Origin: Salipiger sp. CCB-MM3
GTDB lineage: Bacteria > Pseudomonadota > Alphaproteobacteria > Rhodobacterales > Rhodobacteraceae
Assembly: GCF_001687105.1 (NCBI RefSeq)
Contig: NZ_CP014596.1
Location: 923,501 to 987,500 of the forward strand
Direction of reading: 5' to 3'
DNA length: 64,000 nucleotides
Shown here one piece after another: positions 55,153 through 64,000 of this stretch (its first letter is position 1; each line of letters starts with the position of its first letter). Position numbers and translations under genes: made by a program. The notes below the pieces were generated by a model that did no database searches, was not told the origin of the DNA, and saw only the letters and a list, made by a program, of their open reading frames with translations.

Positions 55153-56117
55153 AGGCTTACCGCGGTTTCTGGCAGATCGAAGACAGGGGTGAGCAGGGGC
55201 TTGCCCGCAAAGAAGGCGGCGAGATTGTCGACCACGGTCTGTGCCATGGCGTCGCGGGTCTCGACCGTGCCGCTGGCGTGATGCGGGTAGAGCGTCACAT
55301 TGGGCAGTTGCGTCAGCGCCGGGTTGGGGTTGGGCTCGTTGAGATAGACGTCGAGCGCGGCGCTGCCGAGCTTGCCGGTGGAGAGCGCCTCGATCAGCGC
55401 GGGTTCGTCCACCACGCTGCCGCGCGCCACGTTGATGAAGCTGCCCGTGGGGCCAAGCGCCTCGAGCACCGGCTTGTTGAACATGCCCTGCGTGGCGGCA
55501 CCGCCGGGGACGATGGCGACGAGGATGTCGGCCCATTCCGCCAACGCCTGCACATCGGCGAAATAGCTCCACGGCAGATCGCGGGCGCTGCGGGCGGTAT
55601 AGCCGATCTCCAGCCCCAGCGGCTCGAACCGCCGCGCGATGGCCTGCCCGATGGTGCCGATCCCGGCGATGCCCACCCGCTTGCCGCTCATGGAAGAGAG
55701 CAGCGGGTACATGCCTCTGCGGCCCCAGTCGCCCGAGCGCACATACTCATGCGCCGCCACCAGCTGCCGCCGGGTCGCCAGCGTCAGCAGCAGCGCCATA
55801 TCCGCCACGTCGTCGCAGAGCGCGACCGAACTGTTGGTCAGCCAGATGCCGCGCTCCTGCAGCGCGTCCACATCGATGGGTTCGAACCCGGCGGAAGAGC
55901 AGCAGACGATCTTCAGATTGGGCAGATGGTCGAGATGCGCGCGGGTCAGCGCGGCGTGGCCGTTGGTGACGATGGCCTCGCAGCGCGGGCCATATTCGGC
56001 AAGGAAGGCCTGTTTGTCGTCTGCCTCGTCGTAGCGATGCAGGGTGTAGCTTTCTTCGAGCTGCGCCATGGCCTTGGGCCGGGCGGGGTAGACCACCAGA
56101 ACATCACGTTTTTTCAT
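55149..56117 (-). CDS. D-2-hydroxyacid dehydrogenase
   Basis: A 322-residue NAD(P)-dependent enzyme. Rossmann motif GIAGIGTIGQAIARRF, catalytic Arg in NVARGSVVDEPAL, Glu in ALDVYLNEPNPN and His in YPHHASGT. It interconverts 2-oxoacids and D-2-hydroxyacids. Both ends overlap neighbours by 4 nt: the ABC ATPase upstream and DUF475 downstream. The transporter probably supplies a substrate that yields a 2-hydroxyacid. Confidence 0.9.
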   Translation of the reverse strand: MKKRDVLVVYPARPKAMAQLEESYTLHRYDEADDKQAFLAEYGPRCEAIVTNGHAALTRAHLDHLPNLKIVCCSSAGFEPIDVDALQERGIWLTNSSVALCDDVADMALLLTLATRRQLVAAHEYVRSGDWGRRGMYPLLSSMSGKRVGIAGIGTIGQAIARRFEPLGLEIGYTARSARDLPWSYFADVQALAEWADILVAIVPGGAATQGMFNKPVLEALGPTGSFINVARGSVVDEPALIEALSTGKLGSAALDVYLNEPNPNPALTQLPNVTLYPHHASGTVETRDAMAQTVVDNLAAFFAGKPLLTPVFDLPETAVSL

Positions 56118-57745
56118 GCCATTTCCTCCTGCGCGCGGTGCCTCGCGGCGCGACGGTCTGCCTGTATCTCGGGATCGGGATGCAGGCTCGCGGCCATGAG
56201 GTTGCGGGTGTAATCCTGTTGTGGGGCTTCAAAAATCTGCGCCACCGGTCCTTGCTCGACGATGCGCCCGCCCTGCATCACCACGACGCGGTGGGCAAAG
56301 TCGCGCACCAGCGGCAGATCGTGGGCGATAAAGAGATAGGACAGGCCAAAGTCCTGCTGCAGCTGCTCCAGCAGGTGGATCACCTGCGCCTGGATCGACA
56401 CATCGAGCGCCGAGACGGCCTCGTCGCAGATGATCAGCTTCGGCTCCAGCGCCAAGGCGCGGGCGATGGCGATGCGCTGCCGCTGGCCGCCCGAGAACTG
56501 GTGCGGGTAGCGGTCCATATGCGAGGCGTTGAGCCCGACATGCTCGAGCAGTTCGCGCACCCGGTCGCGCCATTGCGGCTTGGGCAGAATGCCGGGGTGG
56601 ATGACAAAGGCCTCGGCGATGATCTGATAGACCGACATGCGCGGGTTGAGCGACTGGGTCGGGTCCTGAAAGATCATCTGCACCTCGCGGCGGATATCGA
56701 ACAGCTCGCGCGGGGGCATGGTCAGCAGATCGCGCCCCTGATAGAGCGCCTCGCCGCCGGTGGCCTCTTCGAGGCGCAGCAGCGTCTTGGCCAGCGTCGA
56801 TTTGCCCGAGCCGCTTTCGCCGACGATGGCCACGGTCTCGCCCGGCAGAACCGTCAGGCTGGCATCTTCGAGCGCGACGAAGGCGCCGTAATGCTTGGAC
56901 ACATGATTGACCTCGAGGATCGGCTTGATCCCCGTGGCGAGCGGCGCTGCCATCTCCCCGGTGCCGGGAACGGCGGCGATCAGCTTTTTGGTGTAGGGGT
57001 GGACGGGGTTGCGGTAGACCTGCGCGGCGCTGCCGCTCTCGACGATCTCGCCAGCGTTCATCACCACCACGCGGTCGGCCACCTCTGCCACGACGCCAAG
57101 GTCATGGGTGATCAGCAGCATCCCCATGCCGGTTTCGCGCTGCAGATCCTCAAGCAGCGCGAGGATCTGCGCCTGCACCGTCACGTCGAGCGCCGTGGTC
57201 GGCTCGTCAGCGATCAGGATGTCGGGCTTTACCGCAAGCGCCATGGCAATCATCAGGCGCTGGCGCTGCCCGCCTGAGAACTGATGCGGGTAGGCGTCGA
57301 TCTTTTCCTCGGCGTTGGGGATGCCGACGCGCTTCATCAGATCAAGCGTGGTGCGGCGCGCTTCGTCCTTGGAGATGCCGTGGGTGGTCATCGCCTCGGC
57401 GATCTGGAAGCCCACGGTGTAGACCGGGTTCAGATGGCTCAGCGGGTCCTGAAAGATCATCGCGATCCGGCGCCCGTTGATCTCGCGCCGCTGCTCCTGC
57501 GTCATGCCAAAGAGGCTCTCGCCGTTGAACAGGATTTCGCCCGAGACGATCTCGCCGGGGGGGATGTCGATCAGGTCCATGATGGCCGAGGCCGAGACCG
57601 ATTTGCCCGAGCCGGATTCGCCGAGGATGGCAAGCGTCTCGCCCTTGTCGAGGTGCCAGCTGACGTTGCGCACCGCGTGGACCGTGCCGCCTGCCGTGTG
57701 GAAGTCGACCGACAGGTTGCGGACTTCGAGAAGATGTTCGGTCAT
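56114..57745 (-). CDS. Dipeptide-type ABC transporter, fused double ATPase (DppD-DppF)
   Basis: A 543-residue protein with two ABC domains. The first has Walker [11 protein letters not shown], signature FSGGQRQR and Walker [14 protein letters not shown]; the second [18 protein letters not shown] and [12 protein letters not shown]. It energises import of peptides, opines or other oligomers. The start overlaps the DppC-like stop by 4 nt. Confidence 0.93.
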   Translation of the reverse strand: MTEHLLEVRNLSVDFHTAGGTVHAVRNVSWHLDKGETLAILGESGSGKSVSASAIMDLIDIPPGEIVSGEILFNGESLFGMTQEQRREINGRRIAMIFQDPLSHLNPVYTVGFQIAEAMTTHGISKDEARRTTLDLMKRVGIPNAEEKIDAYPHQFSGGQRQRLMIAMALAVKPDILIADEPTTALDVTVQAQILALLEDLQRETGMGMLLITHDLGVVAEVADRVVVMNAGEIVESGSAAQVYRNPVHPYTKKLIAAVPGTGEMAAPLATGIKPILEVNHVSKHYGAFVALEDASLTVLPGETVAIVGESGSGKSTLAKTLLRLEEATGGEALYQGRDLLTMPPRELFDIRREVQMIFQDPTQSLNPRMSVYQIIAEAFVIHPGILPKPQWRDRVRELLEHVGLNASHMDRYPHQFSGGQRQRIAIARALALEPKLIICDEAVSALDVSIQAQVIHLLEQLQQDFGLSYLFIAHDLPLVRDFAHRVVVMQGGRIVEQGPVAQIFEAPQQDYTRNLMAASLHPDPEIQADRRAARHRAQEEMA

Positions 57746-58665
57746 TGCTTCTTCCTTGCGATTTCGAGCCGCCAGCGCTGCACCGGGTCAAGCGCGGTGC
57801 GCATCCAGTTCGAGAGCAGGTTGAGGGACAGGGTGGTGAGGATGATCACGAGGCCGGGCCAGAAGCTGAGCCACCATGCGGAGGTCAGGTAGGGGCGGCC
57901 TTGGCTGACCATCAGGCCCCATGTGATCTCGGGCGGCTGGATGCCGATGCCGAGGAAGCTGAGCGAGCTTTCCACCAGCACCACCAGCGCGAAGTCGAGC
58001 GTGGCGATGGTGACCAGCGTCGGCAGGATCACCGGCAGGATGTGGCGAAACACGATCCGCGGGGTCGAGGCGCCCATGACGGTGGCGGCCTGCACGAACA
58101 TCCGGCCGCGGACCTCCAGCACCTCGGCGCGCGCGGTGCGCAGGTAGACCGGGATGCGGGTGATGGTCAGCACGACGATCAGGTTCCCGACCGAAGGCGG
58201 CAGCATGTAGAGCACGATCACCGCCAGCAGCAGCGAGGGGAAGGCCATGATCACATCGGCCAGACGCATGATGATCTGCGAGGTCACTTTGCGCGAGTAG
58301 CCGGCGATCATCCCCAGCGTGGTGCCGATGGTCAGCGAGCAGATCACCGCGCCGGTGGCGACGAAGAGCGTGTTTTGCGCGGCGACGATGATGCGCGACA
58401 GCAGCGGGCGGCCAAGGGCGTCGCCGCCCAGCCAATAGACCCATGCCTTCGAGAAATCGAACGGCGGGGCGTTGCGTCCGCGCAGGTTCTGCTTGGTGGC
58501 GATGTCTTCGAGGAACATCGGGCCAAACAGCGCGCAGAGCACCATGACGATCAGGAAGAGGGCCGAGAAGAAGGCGAATTTGTCCCGCCAGAGCATCCTC
58601 ACCATCGTCAGTGCGGGGTGGGTGGGCTTTGTCATTTTCGGAGTGTCGGTTTCTGCAAGGGCCAT
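57742..58665 (-). CDS. Dipeptide-type ABC transporter permease (DppC-like)
   Basis: A 307-residue permease with a cytosolic N-terminus, OppC N-terminal helix (FFSALFLIVMVLCALFGPMF) and the EAA-type loop VQAATVMGASTPRIVFRHIL. Part of the transporter with the gene 3 bp upstream. A later start (MTKPTHPALTMVRMLW) is possible. Confidence 0.92.
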   Translation of the reverse strand: MALAETDTPKMTKPTHPALTMVRMLWRDKFAFFSALFLIVMVLCALFGPMFLEDIATKQNLRGRNAPPFDFSKAWVYWLGGDALGRPLLSRIIVAAQNTLFVATGAVICSLTIGTTLGMIAGYSRKVTSQIIMRLADVIMAFPSLLLAVIVLYMLPPSVGNLIVVLTITRIPVYLRTARAEVLEVRGRMFVQAATVMGASTPRIVFRHILPVILPTLVTIATLDFALVVLVESSLSFLGIGIQPPEITWGLMVSQGRPYLTSAWWLSFWPGLVIILTTLSLNLLSNWMRTALDPVQRWRLEIARKKQ

Positions 58666-58668
58666 GGG

Positions 58669-59583
58669 TCAGTACCGGATCCGGGGATCGAGCACCGCGT
58701 AGAGGATGTCGATCAGCAGGTTCAGAAGGAAGATGGCGAAGGCGGTGACCATGATCGCGGCGAGGATCACGTTGAAGTCGCGTTGCAGGATCGAGTCGAT
58801 CATCAGCTTGCCGATGCCCGGAAAGCCGAAGATTGTCTCGACCACCACCGCGCCGTTGAGGATCGCCGTGGTCTGGTCGCCGATCACCGTGATGACCGGC
58901 AGCAATGCGTTGCGCAGCGCGTGCACAAAGATGATCGGCCGGTTGCGCACGCCTTTGGCGCGGGCGGTTTTCACGTAGGGCGCGTGCAGGGCGGTGATCA
59001 TCGCGCCGCGCACCACCTGCAGGATCAGGCCGAAGGGCCGGATGAACAGCACCGCCACGGGCAGCACCCAGTGCCACGGCGTGCCGGTGCCGGAGGTCGG
59101 CAACCAGCCCAGCCCCACCGAGAAGATCACGATGGCGACGATGGCGACCCAGAAGTCCGGCGCGCTGGCGCCGATGAGCGAGAAGAACGTGGCGATCCGG
59201 TCGAAGATGCCGCCGACGTGGAAGGCGGCCAGCGAGCCCAGCACGATGGCGCTGACGGTGACCAGAGCCATGGTGATCACGGCCAGTTGCAGCGTCCAGC
59301 CAAAGCCGCGCAGCACGGCCTCGAGCGCCGGTTCCGAGCGGCGGATGGAGTCGCCGAAGTCGAAGCGCAGCAGATCGCCCATGTAGTGGAAGAATTGGAT
59401 CAGCAGGGGATCGTTCAGCCCGTTGATCTCGCGGAACCGCTCACGGCTCTCCAGCGATGCGTCGACGGGAAGGTAAAGGTCGGTGGGGTCTCCGGTCAGG
59501 CGTGACAGGAAGAAGACCAGGATGATCAGGCCGACCAGCGAGATGGCACTGGCGACGGCGCGTTTGCCAAGGAAGGATTGCAT
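58669..59583 (-). CDS. Dipeptide-type ABC transporter permease (DppB-like)
   Basis: A 304-residue permease of the DppB type (RAVASAISLVGLIILVFFLS, GDPTDLYLPVDAS, then VKTARAKGVRNRPIIFVHAL). It lies 69 bp after the binding-protein gene and 3 bp before the DppC-like gene. Confidence 0.92.
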   Translation of the reverse strand: MQSFLGKRAVASAISLVGLIILVFFLSRLTGDPTDLYLPVDASLESRERFREINGLNDPLLIQFFHYMGDLLRFDFGDSIRRSEPALEAVLRGFGWTLQLAVITMALVTVSAIVLGSLAAFHVGGIFDRIATFFSLIGASAPDFWVAIVAIVIFSVGLGWLPTSGTGTPWHWVLPVAVLFIRPFGLILQVVRGAMITALHAPYVKTARAKGVRNRPIIFVHALRNALLPVITVIGDQTTAILNGAVVVETIFGFPGIGKLMIDSILQRDFNVILAAIMVTAFAIFLLNLLIDILYAVLDPRIRY

Positions 59584-59652
59584 GTCTGCCTCGATTGTCC
59601 GGTGGCGTCAGGGCCGTGCCGGGGGCGGGCGCGCCGCCCCCGGACGGAGGCC

Positions 59653-61152
59653 TTACTTGAAGCTGATCTGCGAAAGCTGCAGTTCAGAGTTCGTGCGGAT
59701 CGACGGGGTGAAGTCGAGGCGCTCGTTCACGCGGCTCATGCCCACCATGTGCCACAGGAACACATCCGCCACGAGATCGTCGTGGATATAGGCAAAGACC
59801 TCTTCCCACAGCGCTTCGCGCTCGTCGCCGGCGGCGGTGGTCGCCTTGGTGATCATCTCGTCCAGCTTCGGATCCGAGGTGCCCGACTGGACGCCGTCAG
59901 AGGCGTATTTGTTGAACATCGAGAAGACGGGATCGCCATTAGCGTTGTCGTGCATCGCCTCGACCATGGTCGGGCCAAGGTCCTCGGGGAAGGGCTTGGA
60001 GTAGTATTTGTTCCACTCGGCCACTTCGACCATCTGCAGTTTGACGTTGAAGCCGACGTCCTGCCACATCGAGGTCAGCGCCTCCATCGTCTCCACCACG
60101 TTGGCGAAGTTCTCGAGACGGCCGATCACGGTGATCTCTGCCTCCACGTCGACGCCGTCGCTCTGCGCCGCTTCCAGCAGGCCCTTGGCCTTGTCGGGAT
60201 CGAACGGGTAGGGGGTGAGATCGTGGTTGTAACCGATGGTCGAGGGCGGGGTCATGCCGGTCGCCAGCAGCGTGCCATCGGCGAGGATCGTGCCGACGAA
60301 GGCCTCTTTGTCGACGGCGTAGTTCAGCGCTTGCCGCACCCGCACGTCATCCAGCGGGGCCGCCGAAAGGTCGAGCCGCATATAGACGGTTTCCGAGTTC
60401 GGATAGGCGTGGTCGGTGCCATCGTCGGTGGCATCCTGCAGCGCGATGTTCGGCGCGATATCCGCTTCGCCCGCCGCGACCATTGCGGCCCGCACGGCGC
60501 TTTCGGAGCGGAAAAGATAGGTGGCGTTTTTCACCTCGGGCGCGTCGCCCCAGTAATCGTCGCGCGCCGACAGCTTGATATGCTGGCCGCGGGCATATTC
60601 GTCGAACGTATAGGGGCCGGTGCCCACCGGCGTGTCGGTGAAGGCGTCGGGGTTGGTCTCGGACGGCAGCACCGCCAGCGTCGACATCAGCAGCGGCAGG
60701 ATCGGCTGCGCCGGATCGCTGGTGATCTCGATGGTGTGCTCGTCGACGATATTGGTGCTGAGCGCCATGCCGCCGTAGTATTTCGCACCGGTCTCGCAAA
60801 CGAATTTGTCGGAAAGGTTGCGTTCGAGCGAGAATTTGACGTCCTCGGCGTCAAAGCTCGTGCCGTCCGAGAAGCTCACCCCGTCGCGCAGTGTGAAGCG
60901 CCACGTGCCGTTGCCCATGTCTTCCCATTCGGTGGCCAGACGCGGCTGCAGACCCTCGCCCGGCACCAGTTCGGTCAGCGTCTCGGAGACGTTCTGAAGC
61001 AGCACGCGGCCGACGTTCGACTGCGTGGCCATGCACGGCTCGACGGTGTTGAGTTCCTCCGACAGAACGACGGTGACGTCCTGCGCAAATGCCTGCCCGG
61101 CGATTGTGGATGCGAGCAGGGCCGCGACAAGGCGGCCGGTCCGATAGGTCAT
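59653..61152 (-). CDS. Dipeptide-type ABC transporter substrate-binding protein
   Basis: A 499-residue family 5 (SBP_bac_5) protein with signal peptide MTYRTGRLVAALLASTIAGQ. LVPGEGLQPRLATEWEDMGN followed by WRFTLRDGVSFSDGTSFDAE is the family start; DDVRVRQALNYAVDKEAFVG is the conserved middle. First gene of the minus-strand locus, divergent to the LysR regulator. Ligand unknown. Confidence 0.93.
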   Translation of the reverse strand: MTYRTGRLVAALLASTIAGQAFAQDVTVVLSEELNTVEPCMATQSNVGRVLLQNVSETLTELVPGEGLQPRLATEWEDMGNGTWRFTLRDGVSFSDGTSFDAEDVKFSLERNLSDKFVCETGAKYYGGMALSTNIVDEHTIEITSDPAQPILPLLMSTLAVLPSETNPDAFTDTPVGTGPYTFDEYARGQHIKLSARDDYWGDAPEVKNATYLFRSESAVRAAMVAAGEADIAPNIALQDATDDGTDHAYPNSETVYMRLDLSAAPLDDVRVRQALNYAVDKEAFVGTILADGTLLATGMTPPSTIGYNHDLTPYPFDPDKAKGLLEAAQSDGVDVEAEITVIGRLENFANVVETMEALTSMWQDVGFNVKLQMVEVAEWNKYYSKPFPEDLGPTMVEAMHDNANGDPVFSMFNKYASDGVQSGTSDPKLDEMITKATTAAGDEREALWEEVFAYIHDDLVADVFLWHMVGMSRVNERLDFTPSIRTNSELQLSQISFK

Positions 61153-61264
61153 GGTTCTCCTCCCAAATTACCATGTCTGTCCGGTGATCTGCACCGGCTG
61201 AAACTGTCCCGCGCTCGCCCAATGGAGAGAGAGCAGGTGAAAGAACCATACGCCTGAGGTTGCG

Positions 61265-61300
61265 ATTGTATATTCCATAGTTGGATTGAAATGATACAAT
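61265..61300. promoter_or_regulatory. Candidate LysR binding site (ATTGTAT-N22-ATACAAT)
   Basis: A perfect 7-bp inverted repeat with a 22-bp spacer in the 191-bp gap between the divergent LysR gene and the ABC operon. The arms include T-N11-A-type half sites (TTGTATATTCCATAG). AT-rich in an otherwise GC-rich gap. Fits the regulatory and activation sites of a LysR pair. Confidence 0.5.
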
Positions 61301-61343
61301 ACTTGAATTGGATGCAGACGCGGCATTTCGGGGAGGACTGTCT

Positions 61344-62273
61344 ATGGCTCAGGCATCATACGATTTTTTCCAGCTTCGGTTTTTCATCGCCGTTGCGGAG
61401 GAGCTGAACTTTCGCCGCGCCGCGGCGCGGCTCAACATGACGCAGCCGCCTTTGTCGCGGCAGATCAGGCTGCTTGAGGATCGAATCGGACTGACGCTCT
61501 TTGACCGGTCCAACCGGTCGGTGCGGCTGACCCCTGCTGGCGTGAGTTTCCTCAAGAGCGCGACCGACCTGATGCAGCGCGCGGAATATGCGGTGCTGAC
61601 CGCCCGGCAGGCCGAGCGCGGCGATGTCGGCAATGTGGTGATGGGCTTTGTGCCCTCGGCCAGCCTGCATTTCGTGCCGCAGATCGCTTGCGCCCTGAAG
61701 CGGGTGATGCCGGGGGTGAAATTCGAGCCGATCGAGATGATGAGTTATGAGATCGCCGAAGGCCTGCAGTCGGGCAAGCTCGACCTCGGGCTTACCCGCT
61801 CGACGGCGCATGGTCAGGAGATCGAGAACATCCTTCTGGTGCGCGAGCCCTTCATGCTGGCGTTGCCGCAGGATCACCCGCTTTGCGAGAAGCAGGATCT
61901 CAGCGTGCGCGACCTCAAGGGGGTGGATTTTGTCGGCTATTCCTCGGAGCGGGGCGGCTTTCTGAAAGACATTCACCGGGCGCTTTTCGCCACCGTCGGG
62001 GTGACGCCCGAGACGGTGCAGGAGGTGAGCCAGACCCAGACGATCGTGTCGCTGGTGAACGCGGGGCTTGGCGTGGGGCTGGTGCCGCAGTCGGCCATGG
62101 CGATGCGGATGGAGAATGTGGTCTTCCGCTCGATTGATGCGCCGAAGGAGTTCAACTCGACGCTCTATCTCAATATCGCGCCGAACCGGGGCACGCCGCT
62201 CAACGAGAAGGTGCGCGCCACGATCCTTTCGGCGCTGCAGTCCGAGGCCGCCGCGCGGCAGGGCGCGGCCTAG
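61344..62273 (+). CDS. LysR-type regulator of the ABC/dehydrogenase locus
   Basis: A 309-residue LysR regulator. HTH: FQLRFFIAVAEELNFRRAAA, MTQPPLSRQIRLLEDRIG, LFDRSNRSVRLTPAG. The effector domain follows (VGLVPQSAMAMRMENVVFRS near the end). A GGGGAGGA RBS precedes the ATG, excluding a start 36 bp earlier. Its head-to-head position suggests it controls the 61152-52259 locus. Its stop overlaps the end of the convergent DMT gene. Confidence 0.9.
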   Translation: MAQASYDFFQLRFFIAVAEELNFRRAAARLNMTQPPLSRQIRLLEDRIGLTLFDRSNRSVRLTPAGVSFLKSATDLMQRAEYAVLTARQAERGDVGNVVMGFVPSASLHFVPQIACALKRVMPGVKFEPIEMMSYEIAEGLQSGKLDLGLTRSTAHGQEIENILLVREPFMLALPQDHPLCEKQDLSVRDLKGVDFVGYSSERGGFLKDIHRALFATVGVTPETVQEVSQTQTIVSLVNAGLGVGLVPQSAMAMRMENVVFRSIDAPKEFNSTLYLNIAPNRGTPLNEKVRATILSALQSEAAARQGAA

Positions 62274-63157
62274 GGCGCGCCGCCGATGCGCCTTGCGCTA
62301 TGGGCCATGACCAGCGTGGCGACGAAAATGGCGATGCCGCCCGCCCATGTGGTGCCGGTCACCACCTGCCCAAAGAAAAGATAGCCCAAGGCGGCCACGA
62401 AAGGCAGGCGCAGGAAGTCGAAGGGCACGATGAGCGAGGCATCGGCCAGCGCAAAGGCCCGCGTCGCCAGCGTCATGGCCGCGGCGCCAAGCGCGCCCTG
62501 CAGCGCCAGCAGCAGCCATTGCGACAGCGTCGGCGTTTGCCAGACCAGCAGCGCCGGGATCGCCGCCAGCGGCACCGTGGCGATAAGGTTCCAAGCCACC
62601 AGCGTCTCGGTCCGGTCGCGCGCCACCATGCCCTTGAGGATCAGCTGGATCACCGCCACCAGCAGCGCGCCGATCAGCGCGTAGCCCAGCCCGAGGGGGA
62701 TGTCCCCCGCGCCCGGACGCAGCACGATCAGCACGCCCGCAAAGCCCAGCGTCACGGCAAGGATGCGCACCGGGCGCGGGCGCTCGCCCAGAAAGACCCA
62801 AGCCCCCAGCGTGACGAAGATCGGCGAGGCGAAGGCGATGGCCGTCACATCCGCCAGCGGCGCCGCGGCAAAGGCGAAGAAGAAGGCGATCACCGAGGCC
62901 AGCTTCAGCGCCGCCCGCAAAACGTGGCGCAGCCGGTACTCGGTCTGCAGGATGCCCGGTCGTGACAGCAGCCACGGCAGCACCACCAGCAGGCCAAAGA
63001 GCGCGCGGGTGAAGCCCATGACGAAAGGGTGCACTTCGCCCGCCAATTGCCGCACCAGAACGGAATCGACCGCGCCGCACGCCGAAGCGAGCAACATGAG
63101 CAGAATGCCCACCAGCGGCTGGTTCTGCCGCGAAAACCTTGTCCAGCTTGCTGTCAT
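62270..63157 (-). CDS. DMT-superfamily (EamA) transporter
   Basis: A 295-residue membrane protein with ten helices in two EamA halves (GILLMLLASACGAVDSVLVR; LGYALIGALLVAVIQLILKG). Typical motif AFFFAFAAAPLADVTAIAFA then FVTLGAWVFLGERPRPVRIL. Probably exports metabolites or amino acids. No operon partner; it converges on the LysR gene. Confidence 0.9.
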   Translation of the reverse strand: MTASWTRFSRQNQPLVGILLMLLASACGAVDSVLVRQLAGEVHPFVMGFTRALFGLLVVLPWLLSRPGILQTEYRLRHVLRAALKLASVIAFFFAFAAAPLADVTAIAFASPIFVTLGAWVFLGERPRPVRILAVTLGFAGVLIVLRPGAGDIPLGLGYALIGALLVAVIQLILKGMVARDRTETLVAWNLIATVPLAAIPALLVWQTPTLSQWLLLALQGALGAAAMTLATRAFALADASLIVPFDFLRLPFVAALGYLFFGQVVTGTTWAGGIAIFVATLVMAHSARRIGGAP

Positions 63158-63277
63158 CCGTCCCTCCGCGCCGCTCTTTGGGCGCGTCCTCCATCCGGAG
63201 CGGGACCGTCGTCCAGAGCGGGCGGGGTTGTCAAGCCGTGCCGGGGGCGCCGGGTCGGCGCGCCGCTTGAGAGGACG

Positions 63278-63832
63278 TCAGGCGGCCTTCCATTTGATCG
63301 AGCAGCCCATCGAGGGGATCTGATCGAGCGGGCCGGTGCCAAATTCGGCGACCTGTTTCATCGCCTCGAAGAGATCACGGCGGGTGCCTTCGGGGGCGGC
63401 CTCCTTGCGCGACGCGTCGAGCCGGCCGCGGTATTGCAGGCCAAGGGCCGCATCGAAGCCGAAGAAATCCGGCGTGCAGGCGGCGTCATAGGCGCGGGCG
63501 ACCTGCTGGCTCTCGTCATAGAGGTAGGGGAAGGGAAAGGCCTTGTGCTGCGCCATCTTTTTCATGTTCTCGAAACTGTCCGCCGGGTAGCTCGCGGCGT
63601 CATTGGCGCTGATCGCAACGGTGTGGATGCCATGCTCGCGCAGCTCGGTCGCGTCGAGAATGATCCGGTCGATCACCGCCAAAACGTAGGGACAGTGGTT
63701 GCAGATGAACATGATCAGCGTGCCCTTGGGGCCGCGAAGCTCTTCGAGGCTGTAGGTCTTGCCGTCGGTGGCGGGCAGCGAAAAGCCCTGCGCGGGCCAG
63801 CCGAAATCGCAGACAGGGGGAGAGACGGGCAT
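63278..63832 (-). CDS. Thioredoxin-like (AhpC/TSA-type) protein
   Basis: A 184-residue thioredoxin-fold protein. FSLPATDGKTYSLEELRGPK precedes LIMFICNHCPYVLAVIDRII, with a CNHC redox motif, and ISANDAASYPADSFENMKKM follows. Members of this branch have a cytosolic thiol-oxidoreductase or peroxiredoxin-like role. It ends AAFGTGP-like EFGTGPLDQIPSMGCSIKWK, typical of the group. It lies 15 bp after the rpe gene and is probably co-transcribed with it. Confidence 0.85.
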   Translation of the reverse strand: MPVSPPVCDFGWPAQGFSLPATDGKTYSLEELRGPKGTLIMFICNHCPYVLAVIDRIILDATELREHGIHTVAISANDAASYPADSFENMKKMAQHKAFPFPYLYDESQQVARAYDAACTPDFFGFDAALGLQYRGRLDASRKEAAPEGTRRDLFEAMKQVAEFGTGPLDQIPSMGCSIKWKAA

Positions 63833-63847
63833 GGAAGACTCCTCTGG

Positions 63848-64000
63848 TCAGGCCGCCGAGCGCGCCCCGGTCGCGGCTGTCGCGGCGGCGCGGATCGCCC
63901 GGATATTCTCTCCATATGGGGCGGGGTCCGAGACCGATCCACCTCGGAACACCGCCGAGCCTGCCACAAGCACATCGGCTCCCGCCTTCGTGACCAGCGG
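63848..64000 (-). CDS. rpe: Ribulose-phosphate 3-epimerase, C-terminal end (partial)
   Basis: The last 50 codons run off the right edge of the window. GADVLVAGSAVFRGG is the typical Rpe phosphate-binding region, and PYGENIRAIRAAA the final helix. Rpe interconverts ribulose 5-phosphate and xylulose 5-phosphate in the pentose-phosphate pathway. Cytosolic. Confidence 0.85.
   Translation of the reverse strand, partial: PLVTKAGADVLVAGSAVFRGGSVSDPAPYGENIRAIRAAATAATGARSAA

Overview
The window looks like the chromosome of a marine or halophilic member of the Rhodobacteraceae (Roseobacter/Salipiger type). The reasons are high GC content, many TRAP and ABC transporters, an L-malyl-CoA lyase (Mcl1-type) gene, a TIGR02300 acidic protein, a cysteate-type sulfonate cluster, and the IS3 and IS110 elements. 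This placement is inference from gene content. No rRNA operon, replication origin or CRISPR array was seen.

Region 1 (1-2435) is the tail of a TRAP transporter followed by a split AtuA (DUF1446) gene pair and a strong terminator. Region 2 (2485-29713) is a scrambled accessory stretch. It holds a polyamine-type ABC operon (potABC) wrecked by two copies of one IS3-family element, a TniQ fragment, a leader-like mini-ORF with terminator, two copies of a ~595-bp LprI module sitting in the stumps of two different IS elements, an intact IS110-type element, a frameshifted AraC regulator and a truncated type I secretion ABC gene. Between them lie two intact sets: a LysR / cysteate sulfo-lyase / GltIJKL-like ABC / YeiH-type exporter cluster (10116-16254), and three exported proteins ending in an M13 peptidase (21685-25211). 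The accessory stretch ends just before the 3' end of a tRNA-Ala(GGC) gene.

Region 3 (29885-43500) is mostly housekeeping: tRNA-Ala, a TIGR02300 protein, a YgjP-type metallopeptidase, a GntR regulator, a DUF1206 protein, accA, a divergent LysE/Lrp pair, a GMC oxidoreductase, ilvD, a RimB-RimK fusion, a DUF6636 secreted protein and Mcl1. Region 4 (43829-46880) is a D-amino-acid set: dgcN, dgcA and a D-amino acid transaminase. Region 5 (47208-52219) is a poorly understood envelope cluster of DUF3604, a PpiC-type isomerase, HupE/UreJ and an exported protein.

Region 6 (52259-61152, minus strand) is a long run: dipeptide-type ABC transporter, D-2-hydroxyacid dehydrogenase, DUF475 membrane protein, Ldh2-type dehydrogenase and SDR. 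The first six genes are tightly packed. A divergent LysR regulator lies across a promoter region with a strong inverted repeat. The window closes with a DMT exporter, a thioredoxin-like protein and the 3' end of rpe.

The best candidates for new biology are the complete import / C-S cleavage / export cluster for an aspartate-like sulfonate, the DUF3604-PpiC-HupE cluster, and the eight-gene ABC/dehydrogenase/DUF475 locus.
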